64,000 bases of DNA from Castor canadensis. Taxonomy: Eukaryota; Chordata; Mammalia; Rodentia; Castoridae. A model generated the notes under the pieces. It saw only the letters and a program-made list of their open reading frames with translations. It was not told the origin of the DNA and did not search any database. A program made the position numbers and the translations under genes. Of this stretch, positions 36,653 through 46,531 are shown piece after piece (position 1 is the stretch's first letter; the number at the start of each line of letters is the position of its first letter). The stretch lies in assembly GCF_047511655.1 (NCBI RefSeq), contig NC_133386.1, forward strand, positions 173,001,146-173,065,145. The letters are read 5' to 3'.

Positions 36653-36929
36653 ACTGGCTTTTTCACTAAATATATGTCTTGAGCTCCTTCATGTGAGCAT
36701 GAATGGACCTTCCTTGTTCTTTGAGAGCTGCAGAGGATCCTCTGTAGGGATACATTCTTGCTGATCACACACAGTTCCCATTTTTATTTTTACAAACAGG
36801 GCTGCAGTAACTTTCTTTGGCATACATCATTATACACACCATTCTGCACACTTACTGAGTCATGGTGTGTAAATTAATTATCTTCTCTGTGCCTCAGTTT
36901 CCTCATTGTACAATGAAAGTAATAATACC

Positions 36930-37640
36930 TCTTCTCTGCAAATCAAAACCACAATGAGACAGTAGTTCACACATACACAATAGGAAGATAAAACATAATA
37001 AATGTTGATGAGGGTGTGAAGAAACTGTACATCTTGTACTCTGCTGGGGGGCACGATGAATGTTGAATGGTACCCCCACTTTGCAGGTAGTTTTATTCTA
37101 GACCTACAATTTAACCCACTAATTCCTCTCATAGGTGCATTCCCAAGAGAAACAAAAAACATTCATCCACATTAAAATTTGCTCAGAAATGTTCATTAAT
37201 AGCATTATTCATAGCAGCCAAAAGATGGAAAAAAATCCAAATGTCCATCAGCTAATGAATGGATAAACAGAATGTGGTATATCCATGCACTGGAATATTA
37301 GTCAGCATTAAAGAGAATATGCAATATTGATACATGCTACAATGTGGATGGTCCTTGAAAACATTATGCTAAGTGAAAGAAGCCAGTCAGAAAAGAATAT
37401 ATATTGCATATGTATTATTTATATGAAATGTCTCAAATAGACAAATGTACAAAGACAGAAGGTAGATGAGATGAGTAGTTGACAAAGTCCTGGGGGGAGG
37501 GAAGGAAATAAATCAGGAACGATTGCTAATGGGTACAGGGTTTCTTTTGGGAATGATAGAAATGTTATAAAAATTAACCATGGTGATGATTGGTTGGTTA
37601 TATTTGAGAAAATACTTAAAACCATTTAATTGTGTACTTT
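36930..37640 (+). mobile_element. Ancient LINE-1 (L1M-type) 3' end
   Basis: Contains GGATAAACAGAATGTGGTAT, CATTATGCTAAGTGAAAGAA and GTGTACTTTAAGTGATTCTA, as in old eutherian LINE-1 3' ends. No open frame. A short MIR-like piece precedes it (36875-36935). Confidence 0.85.
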
Positions 37641-37667
37641 AAGTGATTCTATTTTATGGTAGGTGCT

Positions 37668-38168
37668 ATGGTCTGAATACTGATGTCACCTTAAATTTAT
37701 ATGGTGAAGCCTAACATCTAACCAGGCATTGTGCTGCACAGCTATAATCACAGGTCTTGAAAAGCTGAGGCAGGAGAATTGTGAACTTGAGGCCAGCCTG
37801 AGTCACATAGTGAGATCCTACCTGAAAAATAGAGAATAAAGGAAGGAAGGAAGGGAGAGAGAGAAAGAGAAGAAAGACAGATAGAAAGAAAGAGGAGACC
37901 AATGTGTTAAGCAGTGGGTCTTTGGTGGGTGATTAGGTCATGAGGACAGAGCCCTTATGCGTGGGATTAATGCTGTTGTAAAAGAGACACAAATGAGCTC
38001 CCTTGTCCCTTCTAACAAGTGAGGACAAAGCAAGAAGTCACCATCCACTAGGTAGAAAGTGGGCCCTTACCAGACACTAAATCTGCCAGAGCTTTGATCT
38101 GAGACTTCCCAGCTTCCAGAACTATAAGAAATAAATTTCTCTTAAGTATAAGCCCAAACAGACTAAGA
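37668..38168 (+). mobile_element. MLT1A-like LTR fossil interrupted by a SINE
   Basis: GGTGCTATGGTCTGAATAC at the left. After the SINE come GGTGGGTGATTAGGTCATGA, GATCTGAGACTTCCCAGC and TCCAGAACTATAAGAAATAA. This is the MLT1A consensus order (ERVL-MaLR), ancient. The SINE at 37722-37890 splits it and must be younger. Confidence 0.87.
37722..37890 (+). repeat. B1-like SINE with GGAA/GAAA tail
   Basis: ACCAGGCATTGTGCTGCACA, GAGGCAGGAGAATTGTGAAC and GAGATCCTACCTGAAAAATA, then a purine tail. Sits inside the MLT1A-like LTR. Confidence 0.8.
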
Positions 38169-38216
38169 CTGCATGTGAAATACATCTCAATAAAGTCATC
38201 AGTTTAAAAAGAGAAG

Positions 38217-38312
38217 GGGGCTGGGGATATAGCTCAGTGGTTGAATGCCTGCTTAGCATGCACAAGGCCCTGGATTTGACCTCCAGCCCAGCGCACACAC
38301 ACATGCACACGC
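38217..38312 (+). repeat. ID SINE
   Basis: GGGGCTGGGGATATAGCTCA, GTGGTTGAATGCCTGCTTAG and CCTGGATTTGACCTCCAGC, then a CA-rich tail. Close to the classical rodent ID core. Confidence 0.9.
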
Positions 38313-40234
38313 ATGCACAAGTTGCTTTGAGGACTGACAGTACAGACATGAAGTGTGTAAGATGCTGCCTGGGAACTTGTTAGCTGTATGTATGTATGTG
38401 TCCACTACCCTCTTGGTTTTTTTTCTAGAAGTTAAATTTCTGAGCCAAAGGGCAGAATCAAAGACGCTGCAAAATTGCCTTCTTAAGAAAAAAAAAGCTT
38501 TTACCATTTCACCCTCTTAATGTAATGCATAAGGGTGACTATCTTTCACTTCCCTTTTCCTTCTTGAAGTTGGAAGAATACACACTTGTGTTCACAGTGG
38601 TGTCTTTGAACAATAGAATCAGGGATGAAATTTCATTTCCTTTTCTCTGATTGCTTGTGTTTTCTCATATAGCTAAAACAGGTTATGTCATAATCATATA
38701 ATGTTTAAAAAATAAAGCACCCCTACATATCTTCTTCTTGAGTCTCCCATCCCTCAAAGATTTGGTAGTGGTTAACATAGGAGATTCTACTTTGTGCATC
38801 CGAAGCAGACACATGGGCCCTTCCCATTGTTAAGGTTTTGTTGTACATTTCTAGAAGAAACAGCCAGGGGGCAGCAAAACTAATCATAGGGGGAGTGCAG
38901 TTATTGCCCTGGGCCTGTATTTTCTCACTAGAAGGGGCCAAACTTCCCCCCACCCCCAGCCCCGTCCCTGTGACAAACCATACCTGTGAGGCATTGCACC
39001 CTGATCAGCTGCTGGACAACTTTGATTTGAAGATGCTTTCTCTGGGTTGTCATTTGCTCCTTCCAATAATTCTGTGACATAGGTACTGGTGCAAAAAGGG
39101 AGTTAAGGAAATTAGGTGACTTACCCAAAGACTTGCTGCAGGTAAGTGACTGAGGTAGATACTTTTAAGATGCCTATAACTGCAAGTCAGGCGTCATGAA
39201 CAAGGGTATTTTATCATCTCGTTTTAAAGGGAGGACTGTCAGGGTAAACTGTAAGGATGGCTAAGTCAGCCCCTCCACTGTATCCTTGGGACTCTGGTAC
39301 TTATCAGGCTGCACTGCCATATTCCTATTGCTTTGATCCTCAGACTGAAGTAGGGCTTAGAAGGGACAGCAAGACACAGTAAAGTCCAGGGGAACAGTGT
39401 GGGCAGTTTCTTTCTTTGGCTTTCTCCTTGGAATGAGGAAACATTTTCTGGGAGCCCATCCTTCCAGAAGACTTTTGCCCACAGTCTCACTCAAGTCTCA
39501 TTGGCCCATTCTAGGCCACTTAGGATTTGGGGCCTGATCACTGGTAAAGGGGATGGAATTAGCTCCAGGGCAATTAGACCTATTCCTGAGCACTGTGCTA
39601 GAAGTGGGTCATTGTCTTCTGAGAAGGGAAGTTCCCTGAGCAAAATCGGGACTGTATGTGTTAATCTGGGGCTTCGTGTATGCCAGGCAAGTGCTCTACT
39701 GCGGAGCTACAACCTCATCTACAAAATTGGGATTCTGTTTGGAAGAGAGAAGGGGAAATGGGCGTTGAGAAGTTGGGTGGAGGAAGCAATAGTGTCCAGT
39801 GTCAGGAGAGACCCAAACTTACATGTTCAAACTCAGGAGTCTCTTTGCCTAATTGCTATACTTCTCTTAATTTTACCCAAGTCTCTCATTGGTAGAATTT
39901 GATGTTCGAGGGTGGAGCTTATAAATCACCCTCTCTCTGTAGGTCTCCAAATCTACTATAAAGCTGGGGAGTGGGAGGCTTGATTTGGGCAGATCATTAG
40001 GAATGAAGTGGTTTTCTTATAAAAATCCCAACATCAAATGGATAATTTCCATCTTGGGGATCTCTCGTGTGGAGACAGTCACTTCATATTCCCAGTTCAT
40101 CTTTTGGGAGATGTCCCCTGTAAAGGAGGTCACTTTTTGGCAACTTTGCAAAACTGACTTGAAAAATAAGAAAATATTTTAGATTTGAAGATTTTTGGAA
40201 AGGTGTGATTGACCTTCCTTTGTGGAGGCACACT
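38313..40234. other. Unannotated stretch with minor repeat remnants
   Basis: A reversed MIR-like piece lies at about 39060-39155. An ID-like fragment in minus orientation lies at about 39660-39722 (GCCAGGCAAGTGCTCTACTG). A 167-codon plus-strand frame (39399-39902) runs through that ID fragment and looks like chance. Confidence 0.5.
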
Positions 40235-40592
40235 CAGCTGACAGGATAGATGGGCATATCATTCAGCAAATCTTCACTTACCTCCTCCCACCTTGGGGCA
40301 GAGTGGACTTTGGGCTTGGCCTTTGAGTTACTTTGGCCAGTGGAATGTGAGTGAACCTGACTATATCAGAGGCTATAAAGTGTTGGCTTGGCCTTGCATT
40401 CCTGTAACCACCAAGAAAAGAACACACCTTAAGTAGTGCTGGACCCCAGAGTTAGTCATAGGGAACAGAACCACTCCCAGCAGAGTTGGCCTAGCCAACT
40501 GGCAGACCTGTGAACAAGAAAAAAAAAATTTTCTTAGGCCACAAAGTTTTTATTTTGCACAGCATTGCAGCAATAGCTGATTGGTATTTGGG
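40235..40592 (+). mobile_element. MLT1-type LTR fossil
   Basis: TTTGGGCTTGGCCTTTGAGT, TTTGGCCAGTGGAATGTGAG, AGGCCACAAAGTTTTTATTT and GCAGCAATAGCTGATTGG match the order of older MLT1 LTRs. Solitary, strongly diverged. Confidence 0.65.
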
Positions 40593-41009
40593 GACATTGT
40601 TCAAAGATATTGATAGGGTGGACCTGTAGGACAAGCTGTGAGAACATGTCCCATCAAAGTAGCTTCTAGAACAGCAGTATTGAATGTAGCTCAGGAAGAG
40701 AATGAACTGGCGATGTCTTGCAAGTTTCTTGAAACAATCTAAATTCTAGGAACTTTCTATAAACTGTTCTCTGACCCCTTATCACCAAAACAAAGTTGAT
40801 GGCCAAGAATATTGCTAAACCATGCATTTCATCATCACCACTCAGATGTAGTATAATATAGAGGAAAGAGCACTGGACATGGGTGGGGCTGGGATCACAG
40901 TTGCGTACTACAGTTCTACTCATGTCTAGTCTATGACTTTGGGCAAATCATTTACTCTCTCTGAACCTCACTTTCCCCATTTGCAAATTGAAGTGGTTAT
41001 AAAAATAAA

Positions 41010-41215
41010 ATGAAGCCAGGTGTGGTGGTATACAGCTGTAATTTCAGCTGCTTGGAAGGCAGAGGCAGGAGGATCATAAGTTGTGTTCAGTCTGGGCCAA
41101 GGTAACCTCAAGACCTGTCTCAAAAACAAAAGGACTGGAGGGCATAGTTCAAGGGGTAGAATGCTTACATAGGTCCTGGGTTCAAGCCTCAGCACTGTGT
41201 TTAAATAAGTAAATC
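41010..41215 (+). repeat. Composite B1/ID-like SINE
   Basis: AGCCAGGTGTGGTGGTATAC and AGGCAGAGGCAGGAGGATCA, then an A-rich linker and an ID-like half ending GGGTTCAAGCCTCAGCAC. Preceded by a MIR-like piece (40900-41000). Confidence 0.85.
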
Positions 41216-42659
41216 ATCCTGTATATCTATGCTTTTCAAGCTGTACTTTAATAAATGGGATTTTTCTTTTCAAACAAAATCAATCAAAGCTGTTAACTTG
41301 AATACTACCGTCAGTCTAAATATTCATTATTTGGTACTAAGTTTTTCATTGTTGACCTGCCAGGTTCCTATTCAAAGCCCTTAGCGTTCTCTGCATCTTA
41401 ATTTGAAAATAACTGATACCATGAGCATAGTCTACAAATGGCAGTGGTGGCGGTAGCAGGGATGATGGAGATGTATGCTTTCAATGTCTTCCAGAAGGTT
41501 TCTTTGTCTCCTCTCCCTCCTAGATATTTCAAACTGATCATAATCTGAAAGCTGTGGTTTAAGATATTGGGTATGTGTCACATTTTTAAGCTTAAAATAA
41601 GGATGAAGGGGCTCAATTACTCTCAAGAGGACAACTGTAATCACAACACAGTCACTTTACAGTTCTATGTGGTGGTGCTTTGATTCAGTGTCACTGTTTG
41701 AACAGATCTGGAAGTCTATGTCCTCTCAGAGGACCACATCATCAATCTGGGTTCAATATGATGCTGGGCTACTTCCCTCTCACCTGCTGCAAATGTACCC
41801 CGGTTTACTCTGTCCTCAAGGGTATGACCAGTTCACAAGTCCATCTGACAGCTTAACAATGAGTGCAGTCAGTTTTTTCAAAAACAGATTTTACCCTTCA
41901 ATCATAATTTGTCATCACATTGTAAAGGACTCCTATGTGACCAGCTCAGGGCATCAGAACCACTGCCTAGGGATATTTCTTCTTTTATATTTGCTCCCCT
42001 GGGGCTATGAGTCATTTACAATTTAATAAGAACCAGTCCATCAAAGTCTAATCAAGTGAGAGTGGAGTGACGTGTCTTAGGGAGGATTTCCCCAGGCACA
42101 GACCTGAGACAACAATACAAGTGCAAGTATTGGAATGTCACTGTTGTAAAGTAGGGAGGTGAGAGAGGCAACAGAAACCAGTCAATAAAAGGTACAATAA
42201 GAAAATTGCCCTTCCTATGCATGACTGAAGTTAAATCTTACTGAGTAACCCTGGGAACCAACATGGAACATGTACCTCAGAGTTACCTGACCCAGGCAGA
42301 AAGGAAGCAGAAGTATTTTCACCTGCTTCCTTAGTCACTGGTGAGGATGGTTCCAGAGCCATTAATCCCTTGTCTTTCCTGGCCTCCCACGTACATGGAC
42401 AGAATGTACCCTGGTAGCCAGAGGATGCCCTTAGACAAAGATATGCACTGATGGGGAAAGGCCTAAGGGGAAATGGGCAGGGTACCAAAGGTTCCTGTAC
42501 AGTCTACCCCTGGCACCATCAGATCTACTCTTGTCCTCCTCTAAGTTCATTTTGTCCTGTCACTGGTGCTTCAAGGTGATATAGCCAAACATAATTCCAA
42601 TGAAGTAAGCTAAAAAAACCTAAAAACAGAGAATGCATGGGGCATGTTCCCATGTGCTA

Positions 42660-42788
42660 TGTTTTTTTGTTTGTTTTGTTTTTGAGACAAGGTCTTGGTT
42701 TATGGCCCAGGCTGGCCTCAAACTCAGGACCCTTCTGCCTCAGCCTCCTGAGTGCCGGGATTATAGGCAAGTACCACCATGCCCAGTG
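42660..42788 (-). repeat. B1-like SINE, minus orientation
   Basis: TTTTTGAGACAAGGTCTTGG, CAGGCTGGCCTCAAACTCAG, CTCAGCCTCCTGAGTGCC and AGTACCACCATGCCCAG. Confidence 0.9.
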
Positions 42789-42789
42789 A

Positions 42790-43112
42790 CCGAGGTTTGG
42801 TCCTTAGTGGTGGCGACAGGTGGTGGACCTTTAAGAGGTGGGGCCTGATGAGATGTCCTTAGGTATTTGAGAGGTCCTGAGAAGAGACTGTGAGATTGTC
42901 TCTTTTTGCTTCCTGTCTGGCAATATGATCATTTGCTTTACATATGTGCCCACTTTTGCCATGAGTTGATACAGTCAAGGGTGAGAGCCCTCATTTGCCA
43001 TTCTGTTTGGATTTTCAACCCTACACTGTGTGCTAAATAAGCCTCTTTTCTTTATAAAGTCAGCCTGACTTAAGTATTTTGTTCTAACAGTGAAAACAGA
43101 CTAATACATCAT
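42790..43112 (+). mobile_element. MaLR-type LTR fossil (MST/ORR1-like)
   Basis: TTTAAGAGGTGGGGCCTGAT, TTGCTTCCTGTCTGGCAATA, TAAATAAGCCTCTTTTCTTT and a terminal AGTGAAAACAGACTAATAC. Solitary, incomplete at the left, ancient. Confidence 0.75.
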
Positions 43113-43729
43113 GCTACAGGGAAGTGAGGTTCTCCTTTTATAGTTGGTCCTGGGGCCAAACCCAATAAACATCATCTCTTTCCCCTTCACCCTATAATAG
43201 TTTCCTTTACCCTAGCCAATATGTCTGCTGCTCTAGGCTGCTTACACAATGAGGCACTCTAGGCTGCCATCACCAAGAGACCTGAGGTTCTGGTTACTGA
43301 GACTGTTACTGCAGTTATCTGTTCATACTTATTACTGGATACGGTGCACTGCAAAGTGCTCCCAGTGATTTGCTGGGTTCCAGAATATTCTTCTCTGTCT
43401 CCATTGTGAAATGTTTTGGTATCACAATCATCTTTACCTATATAACAGCTCCTATCTTTGCCTGCTGATTTACTAGCAATGAGTTTCTCAAAATTACCAG
43501 CTATCAGCCAAAGTTTTAGGTTTACTGTAACTTTTCCTGTGCCTGGCAGAAGCATTACATCCTTCCTAGAGTTGGGAGGATGAGAAGCACAAATTCTCTA
43601 AGTAGGTCACTGACAATAATAGCAAGAAAAGACACTCATACTTAAATTTGTTGGTTTCTGAACACATGCAGTCCAGTGATTGGGGGCATGGCACCATATA
43701 AAGACCATTGGTTCAAAGTATACTACATC

Positions 43730-43924
43730 TATTTTTTTTTTCAGTGTTGGGGCTTGAACTTATGGTGTTCACCTTGAGCCACTCCACCAGCCCTTTTTTG
43801 TGAAGGTTTTTTTGAGATAGGGTCTCACGGAACTATTTGCCTGGGCTAGCTTTGAACCATGATTCTCCTGATCTCTGCCTCCTGAGTAGCTAGGATGATA
43901 GGCATGAACTGCTGGCACCTGGCC
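43730..43924 (-). repeat. Composite B1/ID-like SINE, minus orientation
   Basis: T-run, a shortened ID complement (TTGAACTTATGGTGTTCACC, CCACTCCACCAGCCC), then B1-like complement ending GCATGAACTGCTGGCACCTG. The ID half looks like the deleted form. Confidence 0.85.
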
Positions 43925-44347
43925 AAATTATACTACCCCTTGAAGGACAGTACCTTGACTCCACGAATGTCATTCCTAAGTTGGCATCTGACCTATGACC
44001 TTGTGAGTCACTTCAATCTTCTATTAGACAAAAAGCTTCTGAGTGATGTAGTATAAGGTGGGTCTGTTAGATCTTATAGCTATTGTGATCCATCTTTGGC
44101 TTTATAGTGTGTCCCTTGGCAAGACAATGTTAATGCACTAACCCATGACAATAAATCAGATATTCTGTGAACTCTTGGACAGCAGTGCTAGCTGAGGCAC
44201 TGAAACCATGAAAGGCAAATCCAAACCTGGAGTATGCTATCAGTGCCAGGAACCCTTCCCTGCCAGAACTTTTGACTTTAGCATCAGAGATTTTTCTGGA
44301 GCTATGAAGTCAGCATGCTTGGCAACTTTGCAATCAGGTTCTTGCTT

Positions 44348-45084
44348 CTGACGAATGGATTAAGAAAATGTGGTATCTATACACAATGGAATTTTATGCA
44401 GCCATGAAGAAGAACGAAATGTTATCATTCGCTGGTAAATGGATTGAATTGGAGAACATCATTCTGAGTGAGGTTAGCCTGGCTCAAAAAACCAAAAATC
44501 GTATGTTCTCCCTCATATGTGGACATTAGATCAAGGGCAAACACAACAAGGGGACTGGACTATGAGCACATGATAAAAGCGAGAGCACACAAGGGAGGGG
44601 TGAGGATAGGTAAGACACCTAAAAAACTAGCTAGCATTTGTTGCCCTTAACACAGAGAAACTAAAACAGATACCTTAAAGCAACTGAGGCCAATAGGAAA
44701 AGGGGAACAGGTACTAGAGAAAAGGTTAGATCAAAAAGAATTAACCTAGAAGGTAACACCCACGCACAGGAAATCAATGTGAGTCAATGCCCTGTATAGC
44801 TATCCTTATCTCAACCAGCAAAAACCCTTGTTCCTTCCTATTATTGCTTATACTCTCTCTACAACAAAATTAGAGATAAGGGCAAAATAGTTTCTGCTGG
44901 GTATTGAGGGGGGGGAGAGGGAGGGGGCGGAGTGGGTGGTAGGGGAGGGGGTGGGGGCAGGGGGGAGAAATGAACCAAGCCTTGTATGCACATATGAATA
45001 ATAAAAGAAAAATGAAAAAAAAAATAAAATAAATAAAACAACAGTCCTCAGGTGGGGAGAAAATCTTCCCCCCCCCCAAAAAAA
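44348..45084 (+). mobile_element. LINE-1 copy L1-B: 5'-truncated 3' end with short 3' transduction
   Basis: Starts in the last codons of ORF2 (CTGACGAATGGATTAAG) and runs through the 3'UTR and an A-rich tail at about 44998-45037. About 40 bp of unrelated sequence and a second poly-A (45078-45086) follow. A 16-bp perfect duplication AATCAGGTTCTTGCTT flanks the whole (44332-44347 and 45085-45100), showing a single insertion event. Young. Confidence 0.92.
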
Positions 45085-46515
45085 AATCAGGTTCTTGCTT
45101 GATTTTTCAGCACAGTCTTCTCTTTGGCTTTAGAGATAAAGATCTCTGTAAATGGCTTTTACAATATAACCTGAGTTGATAACTGGATTCTTTGAGACTG
45201 TCATTTTCTTCCTTCAGAACTCTGTAGGATTTACCCACTAATCAATTAGCCAGCTCTGCAGTCCTTATAACTACCATTACTCCCCTGTCTCGCTAATGCT
45301 GGATATTACATAAGGCATTTATGTATATTTCCTTCCACTTGCACCCTGTCTTGACTCGCTACCCTTTGTTGCTATAGCATACTAGGATTTAAAAACTTTT
45401 ACTTCCCACCAGTGACTGATCCTGTTTGTCATCTGGCCAGAAAATGACCCAACTTCTAGAATCCTATCCTGAGATTCTGTTTTTTAGGGACATTTCCGAA
45501 ACAAAGAAGATTTAAGATAAGAATTCCAGTACCAGTGGTTAATTTGAAATATGATGGAAGAACCAGTAAGCAAGGGAAAGACAATAAAGGGTACACTACC
45601 AAGTAAGTTACCTAACTGGCCTTAATTCTCCTGCAACTCTGAAAGACAATATAAAATGTAATTCTTAGGCTTACTCCACCCAAGTGGCAATGAAGCTGGG
45701 TTATTTATTTATACCAGTTTTGGCCAGTCATTGGTGGAAGGGCAGCTGGGGAGGTCATAGAAAAGTGTTAATTCCTGAGCCTTCCAACTTGTGCACAAGA
45801 TACATGGACACCGGTAGCCAGGGAAATCCTTAAAGCAAAGAAATGCAGATGTTGGTCACTGAAAGACAGAACAATGTGCCCTGAAACATGGGTAGAGTAC
45901 TAACAGTGTCTCTTATACTGAGAAAGGGAAGGAGGAGAAGGCTTGAAATACAGTGACTGAATTTAGGAAAGGAAGGATGTCGGGAGAAGGCAAAGGGCAT
46001 TCAATTTCCTAATTCTCATTTTGTTTAGTGCTAGACCTATTCCAAGTTACGGATGGTTGCCATAGGTGTCTTAAGTAAAAAAATCTTAAAGAGGTAGAAG
46101 AAACACACCACCTCTTGGTGACACATTCCACACTGACATGATATTTTCACAACTTCAGGCATGCATCTCTGGCTAGGATGGGGCAGGGCTGGTGAAACAA
46201 GTATCACAAAGGAGAGGTGCTGCTTAGTGATGGATCTGACTAGAGAAGCAAAGGCCTCCCTACTTGGTCCCCCCTTGAGTTGGTAGGCTATGCTGGGTTG
46301 AATTTTTTATTACCTTAACGAATCCCTAAAATTAAAGTGAAAAATCAGCAAGGATTTGTTACTTTGATTAAAAAAAAAAACTCTAAGATATTGAGCACCA
46401 ATGCTCTACGAAGAGGTGACCTAGCTCAAGATGTTCATTTTTCCTAGCCTGAGATAAATGGGGATCTTTGGAGGAAAATGGACATGGCAGCCTCTCCTGG
46501 CACAGTAAGATCTTT

Positions 46516-46531
46516 TCACAGTGGGATTTTA
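46516..46531. repeat. Left target-site duplication of L1-C
   Basis: TCACAGTGGGATTTTA, repeated exactly at 50266-50281. Confidence 0.95.

Larger units (their letters stand above)
42040..45960. mobile_element. Candidate ancient ERVL/MaLR-type element with two LTR-like ends, multiply interrupted
   Basis: Segments around 42040-42500 and 45480-45960 share diverged similarity in the same order and orientation (AACCAGT...CAATAAAAGGTACA; TACATGGACA...GGTAGCCAG). They flank about 3 kb with no host gene. Between them sit a B1-like SINE, a MaLR-type LTR, a composite SINE and L1-B. I infer two LTRs of one old element; family assignment is tentative. Many breaks, no usable open frames. Confidence 0.35.

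Noticed and set aside
39399-39902. 167-codon plus-strand open frame
   Set aside because: No family resemblance; runs through an ID-like SINE fragment and unique DNA, with no splice or conservation support.
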